Assembly (NCBI GenBank): GCA_001637315.1
Contig: LSZA01000013.1
Location: forward strand, 1-56,043
DNA: 56,043 nucleotides
Reading direction: 5' to 3'
DNA from: Phormidium willei BDU 130791
Lineage (GTDB): Bacteria > Cyanobacteriota > Cyanobacteriia > Cyanobacteriales > Geitlerinemataceae
Part shown: one piece after another, positions 47,892 through 56,043 of the stretch
Layout of the letters: every line of letters begins with the position of its first letter
How positions within the stretch are numbered: position 1 is the first letter of the stretch
The notes under the pieces: model-generated
Databases searched by the model: none
What the model was told of the DNA's origin: nothing
Seen by the model: the letters and a program-made list of their open reading frames with translations, nothing else
Made by a program: the position numbers and the translations under genes

Positions 47892-48731
47892 ATGACCGTC
47901 AGAAAAAACCCGACCTCCTTCCCGGATCACACCCAACTCCCCTGTGACGATGAAACCTCCATGGAAGATGGGACAGAAACCTTTGCTCCCTTACCGGATC
48001 ACACCCAACTCCCCTGTGAGGATGGAACCTTCGTGAAAAACTTTCAAGAGCATCCCCAAAGCATTCTCCTCACGGATTCGATTCTCCCTATCCTCAACGC
48101 CAAACATCCCGAGGGAGATTACTGTATCGGTCAAGATAGTGGAATTTACTGGCGCATCACCGATCCTCCCCTCCGGGGTGCCGTCTCTCCCGATTGGTTT
48201 TATGTCCCCAACGTTCCCGCCACGTTAGATGGACAAGCGCGGCGTTCCTACGTCCTTTGGCAAGAACATATCCCCCCCGAGATTGTCATCGAGTTTGTTT
48301 CGGGGACGGGGGCTGAGGAACGGGATAAAACCCCCTGGACGGGCAAGTTTTGGGTCTATGAAACGGTGATTCGTCCCGCGTACTACGCGATTTATGAGGT
48401 GCGACGGGCCACGGTGGAGGTGTATGGCTTGGTCCGTAATCACTACGAGTTGATTGCGGCTAATGAACGGGGCCACTTCCCCATTTCTGAGTTGGGGGTT
48501 GAGTTAGGCATCTGGACGGGACGCTATGGCAATATGGAACTCCCCTGGCTACGTTGGTGGGACAGTCAGGGGAATTTACTGCGACATGGCGAGGAGCGGG
48601 CCGAGCAAGAACATCAACGAGCTGAGCAAGAACATCAACGAGCTGAGCAAGAACATCAACGAGCTGAGCGTCTAGCGGCGCGCTTGCGGGAGTTAGGTAT
48701 TGACCCGGATGAAGAAGCAGTTAATACATAA
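47892..48731 (+). CDS. Uma2-family putative endonuclease with internal repeats
   Basis: A 279-residue protein of the Uma2/DUF820 group, PD-(D/E)xK-like proteins expanded in cyanobacteria. Core motifs: DYCIGQDSGIYWRITDPP, SPDWFYVPNVP, PPEIVIEFVSGTG and KFWVYETVIRPAYYAIYE; the Asp of SPDW and Glu of IEFVS fit the active site. The N-terminus contains a duplicated PDHTQLPC segment (26 identical bases at 47922-47947 and 47994-48019, 72 apart) and the C-terminus three AEQEHQR repeats in a coiled coil. Function in cells is unknown. Confidence 0.88.
   Translation: MTVRKNPTSFPDHTQLPCDDETSMEDGTETFAPLPDHTQLPCEDGTFVKNFQEHPQSILLTDSILPILNAKHPEGDYCIGQDSGIYWRITDPPLRGAVSPDWFYVPNVPATLDGQARRSYVLWQEHIPPEIVIEFVSGTGAEERDKTPWTGKFWVYETVIRPAYYAIYEVRRATVEVYGLVRNHYELIAANERGHFPISELGVELGIWTGRYGNMELPWLRWWDSQGNLLRHGEERAEQEHQRAEQEHQRAEQEHQRAERLAARLRELGIDPDEEAVNT
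48603..48665 (+). repeat. Three exact 21-bp repeats in the Uma2 gene
   Basis: Units at 48603-48623, 48624-48644 and 48645-48665 are identical and encode the EQEHQRA heptad three times, extending a coiled coil. Exact identity suggests recent slippage. Confidence 0.95.
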
Positions 48732-48758
48732 TCAGGAGAATTTGTCAACCCTCAATTT

Positions 48759-49493
48759 TTAAGCATCCATGATTCCTCGATAACCTCCGAACACCGCAAA
48801 GCCAAAATACTTCCAGGGAATGGCTACATCTTCAAATCCGGCGGAGGTCAACATCTGGAGATGGTCTGATAGACTGGCTAAGCGATCCTGGCCGGAATGG
48901 CCTTGGGGAACACTCTCGCCGACTTTCGCGCGAGTGGTGGCGATCGCCTCCCCTTTTTTCTGCGCCCACGCCTCGCGCACGGACTGATAGACTTCTCTAA
49001 GATGGGGGGTTTCGGGGACGACTGGATCTCCATTCCAGAAACATCCCCCCGGCTCTAAGATACTAAACACCCAGTTAAACAAGGTTTGTTTCATCTCGTC
49101 ACTGAGATGGTGAATCGCCAGGGAAGAAACACAGGCTTCGGCGCCTTGAATGGCCACATCGCCTCCAGTGCGAGAGGCTAGGTCACCAAAATCAGCGCAA
49201 ATCGGCTCCCAGCGGTTGTTATAGCCGGCCTGAGTGATTTTTTGATGGGCAAATTCTACCATGCGTGGCGAGTAATCGATGGCGAGAACTTGCGCTTGGG
49301 GACAGCGTTCTAGGAGTCGTCGGCTTAACTCTCCAGTTCCACAGCCGAGATCGATAATGGTTGAACAGTCGCTCGGAACACAGCGAGCGATGCTATCGAG
49401 CATCTCACTGTAACGGGGAAGGAGGGTGCGAATCCCTTCGTCGAAGTCGTCGGTATTGGGGAAGATTTCGCCGGGATAGACAGTTTTACTCAT
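48759..49493 (-). CDS. Class I SAM-dependent methyltransferase
   Basis: A 244-residue enzyme with motif I IIDLGCGTGELSRRL, acidic residue in VLAIDYSP, and post-motifs VSSLAIHHLSD and LEPGGCFWNGDP. The start MSKTVYPGEIFPN at 49493 is used; upstream in-frame ATG codons exist but add residues unlike the family. The substrate cannot be inferred. It is convergent with the Uma2 gene and follows hemN on the same strand by 149 bases. Confidence 0.88.
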   Translation of the reverse strand: MSKTVYPGEIFPNTDDFDEGIRTLLPRYSEMLDSIARCVPSDCSTIIDLGCGTGELSRRLLERCPQAQVLAIDYSPRMVEFAHQKITQAGYNNRWEPICADFGDLASRTGGDVAIQGAEACVSSLAIHHLSDEMKQTLFNWVFSILEPGGCFWNGDPVVPETPHLREVYQSVREAWAQKKGEAIATTRAKVGESVPQGHSGQDRLASLSDHLQMLTSAGFEDVAIPWKYFGFAVFGGYRGIMDA

Positions 49494-49642
49494 CGAGAGA
49501 CATGGTGAAAGGCTATGCACTTTCTCCATTTTAGGGATAAATGGGATGACCCTAAAGCGCCATCCCATTTATGGGGAGTCTCCTGGGAGCTAAAATCTAA
49601 GGTTTTGCTTCAAAACTAGATCACAGGGCCTAACACAACAAC

Positions 49643-51034
49643 CTAAATTGATTTAGAAAACCGTTGTTGTTTACGATCGCGGCTATAGGCATCAAAACAG
49701 TAAGCGATATTCCGAACCATTAAACGCCCACTGGGGGTCACTTCCAGGATATCACAGCCATTGATGACTAAGCCATCGTTTTCAAACTCCTTTAACATTT
49801 GCAAATCGAGGGCGAAATACTCGTCAAAGTCAATTCCATAGGTTTGGGAAATCTCCCGTTTGTCGAGGCGGAAGTGACACATTAATTCCATAATTACGTC
49901 TCGACGCAAGAGATTGTCGGGTTCCCCGAGTTTAACCAGTTTCTCAATGGGGGTTTGACTCTTGTCAACGGCTCGGTAAAAGTCTTTCAAGCCTTTGTAA
50001 TTCTGCACATAGACATCATGAAGCATACTGATGGATGTTACCCCAAAACCAAAGAGTTCCGAGTCGGGTTTGGTGGTATATCCTTGGAAATTGCGGTGAA
50101 GTTCGCCTTTGCGTTGGGCGATCGCCAACTCATCTCCGGGTTTGGCAAAGTGATCCATGCCAATAAAGACATAGCCGTTTTCAGTCAATTCGTCAATGGT
50201 CATGTGGACGATTTCCAGTTTTTCTTCGGAACTGGGGAGGGTATCTTCGAGAATCCGTTTTTGGATGGGTTTCATCCAAGGAACATAGGCGAAGTTAAAC
50301 ACCGCAATGCGATCGGGATTCAGTTTAATCGTTTTGCTGATGGTTTCTCGGAAGCTGGCTAGGGTTTGATAGGGAAGTCCGTAAATCAGATCGACGTTGA
50401 CGCTTTCAAAGTCTGCTTCTCGCATCCAGGCCATGACATTGAAGAGCAGTTCTTCTGGCTGAACCCGGTTGATGGCTTCTTGCACTTGGGGATTAAAGTC
50501 TTGAATCCCGAAACTAATACGGTTGAAGCCGAGTTGTCGTAAGAAAAGAATGTAGTTGCGATCAATGTAGCGGGGATTAACTTCGATGGAGATTTCAGCA
50601 TCTTCAGCGAAGTTAAAATGCTCGTGCAGTTTGTTCCAAAGCTGTTCGACTTGTTCAGGATTGAGATAGTTCGGGGTTCCACCACCCCAGTGCATTTGTT
50701 GCACGAGGCGATCGCCATCAATCAACGGTGCGGTCTGTTCGATATGTTTGAAAAGATAATCCAGGTAAGGATTGACGACTTTATTTTTAAGCTGCGTCAC
50801 GATCACATTGCAGCCGCAAAAGTAGCAGGCGGTCTCACAAAAGGGAATGTGACAATACAGCGACAGGGGAGTTTTTTTGGCATTTCCACGAGCGATCGCC
50901 TGGTAAAACTCTTGTTCGTCAAAGTGCTCGCTCAATTCGGTGGCGGGGGGATAACTGGTGTAGCGAGGGGTGGGGTGATTATGTTTTTGTAATAGTTGAG
51001 CGTCAAATCGAACAGACTGGGTGGAAACTTCCAT
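49643..51034 (-). CDS. hemN: Oxygen-independent coproporphyrinogen III oxidase
   Basis: A 463-residue radical SAM enzyme that decarboxylates coproporphyrinogen III without oxygen. The cluster motif is CETACYFCGC (CxxxCxxC), with RYTSYPPATEL at the N-terminus and WGGGTPNYL, both typical of true HemN rather than HemW. Full length for HemN (about 460). ATG at 51034 (MEVSTQSVRFD). Heme oxygenase lies just upstream on the same strand, 138 bases away, recalling the low-oxygen ho2-hemN cluster of other cyanobacteria. Confidence 0.96.
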   Translation of the reverse strand: MEVSTQSVRFDAQLLQKHNHPTPRYTSYPPATELSEHFDEQEFYQAIARGNAKKTPLSLYCHIPFCETACYFCGCNVIVTQLKNKVVNPYLDYLFKHIEQTAPLIDGDRLVQQMHWGGGTPNYLNPEQVEQLWNKLHEHFNFAEDAEISIEVNPRYIDRNYILFLRQLGFNRISFGIQDFNPQVQEAINRVQPEELLFNVMAWMREADFESVNVDLIYGLPYQTLASFRETISKTIKLNPDRIAVFNFAYVPWMKPIQKRILEDTLPSSEEKLEIVHMTIDELTENGYVFIGMDHFAKPGDELAIAQRKGELHRNFQGYTTKPDSELFGFGVTSISMLHDVYVQNYKGLKDFYRAVDKSQTPIEKLVKLGEPDNLLRRDVIMELMCHFRLDKREISQTYGIDFDEYFALDLQMLKEFENDGLVINGCDILEVTPSGRLMVRNIAYCFDAYSRDRKQQRFSKSI

Positions 51035-51087
51035 GAGAATCAAGACAAGTTAGAACAACAGATGGGGAATGGGTTGCAAAAAATAAC

Positions 51088-51120
51088 GGCGATCGCGGAT
51101 TCAGTTAACCTGCGATCGCC
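51088..51120. other. Hairpin built from two HIP1 sites between ho and hemN
   Basis: GGCGATCGC (51088-51096) and GCGATCGCC (51112-51120) form a perfect 9-bp stem around a 15-base loop in the intercistronic gap. It may affect the ratio of the two gene products or simply reflect HIP1 density. Confidence 0.6.
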
Positions 51121-51172
51121 GCAGCTGAACGTCAAGAGAGAGTGCAAAACAGTCGAGAGGAGAACGGTTCAA

Positions 51173-51904
51173 TTAACTGGCGACAGGATGCGCTTTTTCT
51201 GTGCTTCCTGGCTTATCTTGGCGAGTCAGTAAATCAAACACATGATCCCCAACGGCCGCTTTGACATCCGCCTCTAATCCATGCATCACATCCCGGTTGA
51301 GTTTGAAGGCTAAATTGGCTTCTTCGACAATCCGCTGGGCCAATTCCTCATCCACAGGAAGTTGATTCAACGCATCTCGGTACTGAACCTTAAAATTACG
51401 CCGACTTTCGGGAGTTGGGAACGCCGTAAACTCATGTAATCGGGTTCCTTGATCTTCGGGAAGTTCCAAGGCTGAACGAACAATAGTTTTCAGGCTTTGT
51501 CCCCCCGATAAATCCCCCATATAGCGGGTATAGGCGTGGGCCACCAACAGTTCGGGTTCAGTCTCAGAAACCTCTTTCAAGCGATTGACGTAGGTGACGC
51601 CTTCGGCGAGGGGTTCAATCTCTTCACGCCAGTTGTCACCGTAATAGAAGGCTAAATCAGCTTCCAAGCTAGGGGTTCGATCTAAGTCTCGGAAATGTAT
51701 CCCCGCAAGGACGGGGTTGTCGCCGTGACGCTCGAGTTCTTCTTCTAGGGTTCGATAGACAAAATACAGGTTAGCGAGGAGTTTCCGGAACGGCTCCCGC
51801 TGGACAATTCCTTTGAGAAAGCATTTCATATAGGCCGTGTTTTCGGCGGCGGTGTGGGCTGGTCTTGTCCCGTCTCGCAGCAAGCTGGCTAATTGAACAC
51901 TCAT
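51173..51904 (-). CDS. ho: Heme oxygenase
   Basis: A 243-residue biliverdin-forming heme oxygenase supplying bilins for phycobilisomes. The heme-ligand His is in RPAHTAAENT, and the distal helix motif is YMGDLSGGQSLKTI. Length is normal (about 240). Its pairing with hemN suggests the low-oxygen isoform HO2, though sequence alone does not separate HO1 from HO2. No second cyclase (chlA/acsF) or MarR-type regulator is beside it, unlike the Synechocystis cluster. Confidence 0.95.
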   Translation of the reverse strand: MSVQLASLLRDGTRPAHTAAENTAYMKCFLKGIVQREPFRKLLANLYFVYRTLEEELERHGDNPVLAGIHFRDLDRTPSLEADLAFYYGDNWREEIEPLAEGVTYVNRLKEVSETEPELLVAHAYTRYMGDLSGGQSLKTIVRSALELPEDQGTRLHEFTAFPTPESRRNFKVQYRDALNQLPVDEELAQRIVEEANLAFKLNRDVMHGLEADVKAAVGDHVFDLLTRQDKPGSTEKAHPVAS

Positions 51905-52097
51905 AGATGATATAGAAGCGTTTAAACTTTAATCACTTTATAGCGATTTATCCGCTATGCAAGGATCGCTTCTTAAAACTTTACATTTTGCCCCAAACCT
52001 GCGGTGTCAGCAGTCGCCAGAGAGTTTATGAGTCCTGGGGTCGCCAGACAGCGACCCAGGATGTTCCCGTTTTAACCGCTTGATTGCTGAATAGCGA

Positions 52098-52463
52098 TTA
52101 TCGTTCTTCGAGTTGGTAGGTGTAGAACTGTGTCAAGCCGCCAACGGTTTCAGCGTGAATTTCGGGGACTCCGGGAATCGGAATCGGGAGCGCCAATTCA
52201 GTGCGGTAGATGCTGAAGATAAAGAAGTTGTCGCGGCTGGTGTTGCGATCGATAATGCGTTGTAGTTGGGGACGGCTATCTTCGACGAAGGACTGACAGA
52301 GATCTTGACCTCCCCCTAAGTCGGTACAAACGTCTTCTTTGAGATGTGTGGCCAGAATCTCTCCAGCATAGACTTGATAGTCTTCGCGGCTAGGGTTGCT
52401 GACTCCTAGCGCAATTCCCGCGCCAAGAATAACAACGCCGATTCCAATGAGACTCGTTTTCAT
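52098..52463 (-). CDS. DUF4359 protein
   Basis: A 121-residue protein with an N-terminal signal or anchor helix (about 3-22, LIGIGVVILGAGIALGV), then NPSREDYQVYAGEILATHLKEDVC and FFIFSIYRTEL, the pattern of cyanobacterial DUF4359. Three cysteines in the mature part could form a disulfide in an exported protein. The ATG at 52463 (MKTSLIG) is preferred over one ten codons earlier. Function unknown. Confidence 0.85.
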   Translation of the reverse strand: MKTSLIGIGVVILGAGIALGVSNPSREDYQVYAGEILATHLKEDVCTDLGGGQDLCQSFVEDSRPQLQRIIDRNTSRDNFFIFSIYRTELALPIPIPGVPEIHAETVGGLTQFYTYQLEER

Positions 52464-52617
52464 AGATATTAAAGATGCGATCGCAACAGCCAATAAGACT
52501 ATAAAATTAGAATTATAGCGGCTTTTGGTTCAAGGTAACTTAGATCGAGGAGGTTGCTCTCTAGCTGATGTCCTCCTGCGATCGAGAGCCAATTTAAGAT
52601 TCACCCCAAGACCGGGA

Positions 52618-53634
52618 CTAACTCCAACCGAGTCTCAACTTTACCTTATTTAAGATGGTGCGAATTTTCTGTCGTAACTGTCTTCTCAATTGTAGCAAGA
52701 GACTGGGATTTTTTAAAGTGGGATGGTCTGACGGGGATTTTAAGTAGCGATAATGCAGAAACACATCTTGATAGGGGATCTTCACATTTTCACCTTGACA
52801 GAGTCGCTTAAAGTTAGAAGCGGGGATGCTCATAAAATGAATATAGGTGATGGGTCGCCCTTTATCATATAGTCGGTAATCAGTTACGTCAAAGTTAGAA
52901 GACCAATGGCTCCCCGTTGCTTGTTTTGGGTTGTTATAGGCAATATTACAAAAAGAAATTCCACTGCGAGAAACCAAGTAGTTGTAGAGGGGTTGGTCTG
53001 AGCCTCGTGAAGCAAGAACTTCAGCCTCTCCTGAGGTTAAATAGCCGAGCAACTCCGAGATTCGTTCGTGAGTAAAGACATGTTTTTTGGATGCAAACCA
53101 GCCAGCGCAAAAGATTTGCGATTTAAGTTTTTCTAATCCAAAAATTTCCTCCAATAAATCTTGTTTGTCAGGATTGAAAATATAGCTTAGATCAGATTTA
53201 TATTGAAAATCGCTCACAACCCAATCGTAGCGATCTAGCCTCTCGTAAATTGGATCGAGTGAATTCATAACTAATGTGTCGGTATCCATGTAAATAAACT
53301 TGTCGAATGGCCCGTCGAAACTACAGAGCTTTCTCACAAAGTTCACTCGGCGTACAGATGGCATTTTTCGCTCTTTCCACAGTTTTTGTGCTGTGGTATT
53401 TGCCATCCAAGCTTGAATCATGAAATTTTCCCAAAAGTTTATGGATTGATCATCGTCAAACAAAGAAACATGGGGTCTAGTTTTGATTTCTTGTTTGATT
53501 TTGTCTATTTCTGAATTGTAAGGGATAATGCAAACGGGAATATCAGAACTAGCATTCTCTTCGATGCTGTTGAGCAAAGCAATAAGTTGGTCGTAAGCTG
53601 CATCATTAGCAAAGGTGTAGATACCGTTATTCAT
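52618..53634 (-). CDS. Npun_R2821/Npun_R2823-type glycosyltransferase-like protein
   Basis: A 338-residue protein with the GT-A-like pattern of glycosyltransferase family 8 relatives: MNNGIYTFANDAAYDQLIAL at the start, the metal-binding DxD in FIYMDTDTLVM, and later QPLYNYLVSRSG and YIHFMSI. These match the Npun_R2821/Npun_R2823 family of filamentous cyanobacteria, whose donor and acceptor are unknown. It is the downstream member of a pair of paralogues on the minus strand, 141 bases apart. A basic C-terminal tail may contact membranes. Confidence 0.85.
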   Translation of the reverse strand: MNNGIYTFANDAAYDQLIALLNSIEENASSDIPVCIIPYNSEIDKIKQEIKTRPHVSLFDDDQSINFWENFMIQAWMANTTAQKLWKERKMPSVRRVNFVRKLCSFDGPFDKFIYMDTDTLVMNSLDPIYERLDRYDWVVSDFQYKSDLSYIFNPDKQDLLEEIFGLEKLKSQIFCAGWFASKKHVFTHERISELLGYLTSGEAEVLASRGSDQPLYNYLVSRSGISFCNIAYNNPKQATGSHWSSNFDVTDYRLYDKGRPITYIHFMSIPASNFKRLCQGENVKIPYQDVFLHYRYLKSPSDHPTLKNPSLLLQLRRQLRQKIRTILNKVKLRLGWS

Positions 53635-53775
53635 GGTTTTTGAATGGTTGTTTTTGAGGTTTTATTTTGCTCTAATCAAGTCTATAATTAGACTTATTTT
53701 TAGGGGGGAGAATTTAGGTTTTTTTGATGTCATACTTGTCAAAGTAAGAGCCATCAAAATAGACCGAATCGAAAC

Positions 53776-54753
53776 CTAATTACGAAAAGCGGTGAATTTA
53801 CGAAGCAGGCGTTTAGCGAGGTTGGGTGGCGTTTGGCGATGATGAGGCTTCCCGGGTTCTCTAAAAACTGGACGCTGTTCTGGTTCGTGCAAGTAGCGAT
53901 AGTAGAGAAATAGATCACGATAAGGAAAATCTAAATTCTCTCCCTGACAGACTTGCTGAATGGTGTTAGGCTGAACTCCAATATAATGAATGTAGGTGAG
54001 TTGATTCCCCTTATCATATAAAATATGATTTTTTTCTTCAAAATGCTTCGAGGTGGCACTACATCCCGTTCGTTGATTGGCGGGAAGCTGGTTAGCAAAA
54101 TTATAACTCGAAATTCCCGATCGCATGACCATATAATTTAACAGCGGCTGTTCTCCAGCGCCCCGATATAGACATTGATAGTCTCCTGAATTTAAGTGCT
54201 TTAGAAGTTCGTCTCGTTGCGATTCATTAAACAAACCGCGCTTAGCGCCGTAAAATCCGGAACAAAAGACCTCGGATTGAATACGATCTTGGCTGAATAG
54301 GCTGTATAATTGAGGAACATCTAAATTGTAAATTTTGCTGGCATTTTTAAACTGAAAATCATAGACAACCCAGTCATGATCATCCAGCTTTTGGAACACA
54401 GGATCCAAAGAACTCATCACTAATGTGTCAGCATCCATATAAATAAAACGGTCAAATGGGCCATCAAACGCACAAAAACGACGATGAGCGCCATAAAGTC
54501 TAAATTTCTTTTTGTTTAGGCGTTCTGGAGCCGCATTTTGCATAAAACGATCCCAGCGTTCAATGGATTGGCGATCGCCATACAATGTCACATTCGGACG
54601 CTTGGCAATCTCAGCCGCAATTCGTTCAGTGCGATCATCAAAAGGATAGATACAAACTGGGGTTTGCGCTCCTAAAACTGCGTCAATACTATTGAGCAAC
54701 GCCACCAGTTGATCGAAAACAACATCGTTACCCAAACTGCAAATTCCCTTCAT
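53776..54753 (-). CDS. Npun_R2821/Npun_R2823-type glycosyltransferase-like protein (paralogue)
   Basis: A 325-residue paralogue of the gene just downstream: MKGICSLGNDVVFDQLVALL, DxD in FIYMDADTLVM, QPLLNYMVMRSG and LTYIHYIGV. The ATG at 54753 aligns with the start of its partner; an upstream extension of 28 codons is in frame but not family-like. Both keep the key metal motif, so both may be active, perhaps on different acceptors of an extracellular polysaccharide or sheath. No flippase or polymerase gene is next to the pair. Confidence 0.85.
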   Translation of the reverse strand: MKGICSLGNDVVFDQLVALLNSIDAVLGAQTPVCIYPFDDRTERIAAEIAKRPNVTLYGDRQSIERWDRFMQNAAPERLNKKKFRLYGAHRRFCAFDGPFDRFIYMDADTLVMSSLDPVFQKLDDHDWVVYDFQFKNASKIYNLDVPQLYSLFSQDRIQSEVFCSGFYGAKRGLFNESQRDELLKHLNSGDYQCLYRGAGEQPLLNYMVMRSGISSYNFANQLPANQRTGCSATSKHFEEKNHILYDKGNQLTYIHYIGVQPNTIQQVCQGENLDFPYRDLFLYYRYLHEPEQRPVFREPGKPHHRQTPPNLAKRLLRKFTAFRN

Positions 54754-55049
54754 AGTTTTTAGCGTTTTTTGACAGAGCAGCATTGGATAACGGATGGCGA
54801 CTGGAATGACTCCCAAATCCATTCGGATCGTCACCACAACGCGTCATCGGCTATGAGATATTGCCAACTATTTTGTTAAACTACCCAACAGGTCTAACTC
54901 AGGAAAAATGGTTTGTCAACCGTCAAACGTCACAAATCTAAGTTGCCAAATGAGACGAGATTGAGATAAGTCGGGAAAAATCGACCCAAATGGAGAGTTC
55001 TGGCGGTTTCACGGTGATGTTCCCAGCCAAAATTACGACGGATTTCAGG

Positions 55050-55961
55050 TTAGGGGTTAAAAACGACGTTCGCTAAGAGGTTGAGGGGTTGCAGAGTTTG
55101 GAGTTGTTGCAATTGTGCCTCATCGCGAACCAGTAAAGCGCCAGCAAATCCTAAGGCGTTCAGGGAGATTCCGGCGAATCCTTCTTGCGATCGCGGAACC
55201 ACCATCAGCCAATCTCGCGTAGCCAGAAGGTTATAGGCTCCCGTTTGTTGCTCTGTGCGGGGAGTTGCATCGATTAACCCCACGGCGGTTAGGAGACGAT
55301 AATACTGCTGCTGGAGTTGTTCGGGGGAGGTGTTGGGGGAGATGGGTGCGATCGCATGAGTGAAAGGAAGCCAAGGGGAGCGACCGATTTTGTTGAGTCC
55401 TGTCCCATCATACTCAGTCTGCGCGATCGCCCCCTCAATCGGCAAGCGATCGCCATCAGGCATCAAAGGAAGCGGAACCAGTTGTAAATGCTTATGAGGT
55501 TGACTCGCACCCGCATCAGTTCCACCGTTATAGAACCCCAACCCGTCGATTTCCCGCAATCCCACCTGTAACGCCGCAAAATCCGCCACCGTGAGCCAGG
55601 TGTTCTGATGTTCAAACTCCCGCGTCACCATCAGCAGATGATGCTCCACCACATTAAACTTATTGAGCAGACAGACATGACTGGCCGACAAGTCCGCCAC
55701 AAAGAGTTTTTCATCGTAGGGAAGGAAGGGGTTAAAGGGTTTCCCCGTTTCTTGAGTCTGACGGGTTTCTGCGGCTTTGGCTTTAGCCTTGCGATCGATA
55801 TTGGCCAAAGTTCGCACCAGAAAGCGAATCTCTCCCTGTTGCAAATACTGAAATTCTGTCGGAATCGGCTGGAGAGCACCACAATCGAGCGCAAACTGGG
55901 TTTGTTCGAGGGTTCGGGTCCAGAGGGTGTTGGGGGGAAGCAGACGTTCTCCGTCAGACAT
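55050..55961 (-). CDS. ATP adenylyltransferase (Ap4A phosphorylase)
   Basis: A 303-residue enzyme that phosphorolyses diadenosine tetraphosphate to ATP and ADP. The HIT-like catalytic stretch is NGGTDAGASQPHKHLQLVPLP, with the H-x-H-x-Q pattern of GalT-related adenylyltransferases; FNPFLPYDEKLFV and CLLNKFNVVEHHLLMVTREFE are also typical. Length matches cyanobacterial and yeast Apa enzymes. It is monocistronic, about 300 bases downstream of nothing else on its strand, and is the last gene of the window. Confidence 0.93.
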   Translation of the reverse strand: MSDGERLLPPNTLWTRTLEQTQFALDCGALQPIPTEFQYLQQGEIRFLVRTLANIDRKAKAKAAETRQTQETGKPFNPFLPYDEKLFVADLSASHVCLLNKFNVVEHHLLMVTREFEHQNTWLTVADFAALQVGLREIDGLGFYNGGTDAGASQPHKHLQLVPLPLMPDGDRLPIEGAIAQTEYDGTGLNKIGRSPWLPFTHAIAPISPNTSPEQLQQQYYRLLTAVGLIDATPRTEQQTGAYNLLATRDWLMVVPRSQEGFAGISLNALGFAGALLVRDEAQLQQLQTLQPLNLLANVVFNP

Positions 55962-56043
55962 AATTCAACCGTAACAGGGGGCGATCGCCCTTAATTGTAC
56001 AGAAGTCCGGGGGGCGATCCCCGTCCCCGGTTGGGATAAATCG

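Overview
The window is chromosomal DNA of a cyanobacterium, most likely a filamentous, non-heterocystous or loosely Oscillatoria-type strain. Supporting signs are very frequent HIP1 octamers (GCGATCGC) inside and between genes, a psbY photosystem II gene, a full-length HetR, a heme oxygenase next to an anaerobic-type coproporphyrinogen oxidase, and many families found almost only in cyanobacteria (DUF3318, DUF1815, DUF2839, DUF4359, TIGR02652-like, SLH-OprB porin). No rRNA, tRNA or CRISPR array was seen.

Layout. 1-4362: pflA, an unrecognised conserved gene, a relic of an IS200/IS605-type right end, a long glutathione transferase and an exported TPR protein. 4904-10762: clpC, a zinc-ribbon protein, a DUF3318 gene and an apparently intact IS605-type element (divergent tnpB and tnpA) inserted exactly at the end of the DUF3318 gene and in front of a phasin-like gene. 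10867-16514: anchored FKBP isomerase, dnaB carrying a 445-residue intein in its P-loop, psbY, a gamma-carbonic-anhydrase-like protein, a TIGR02652-like protein and a VOC protein. 16546-27423: hybrid histidine kinase, cupredoxin, methionine aminopeptidase, SLH porin, ribonuclease D, small unknowns, a three-gene partner-switching set (anti-sigma kinase, response-regulator PP2C phosphatase, STAS antagonist) and gap.

27505-36900: a large fusion protein (CRP-like domain, catalytically degenerate sigma54-type AAA+ domain, NapH/NosR-like membrane polyferredoxin), hetR, an A-type Fe-S carrier, then the translation operon rpsL-rpsG-fusA-tuf-rpsJ, headed by a good sigma70-type promoter. 37061-44884: a LON-domain protein, DUF2839, DUF1815, an epoxide-hydrolase-like enzyme, a ferrochelatase-like chelatase with a His-rich tail, an unknown gene whose 3' end is duplicated, a decayed AbiEii-type toxin gene, and recQ. 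45221-55961: CPA2 antiporter with USP domains, 5-formyl-THF cyclo-ligase, Uma2 protein with internal repeats, a methyltransferase, hemN and heme oxygenase, DUF4359, two paralogous Npun_R2821-type glycosyltransferases and an Ap4A phosphorylase.

Most of the window is housekeeping. The parts most worth a second look are the CRP-AAA-polyferredoxin fusion, the partner-switching set, the P-loop intein, and the mobile-DNA scars: the solo IS605 end upstream of the transferase gene, the IS seated on a stop codon, and the AbiEii relic bracketed by a duplicated gene end. Intergenic spacers also repeatedly contain short 11-15 bp tandem repeats.
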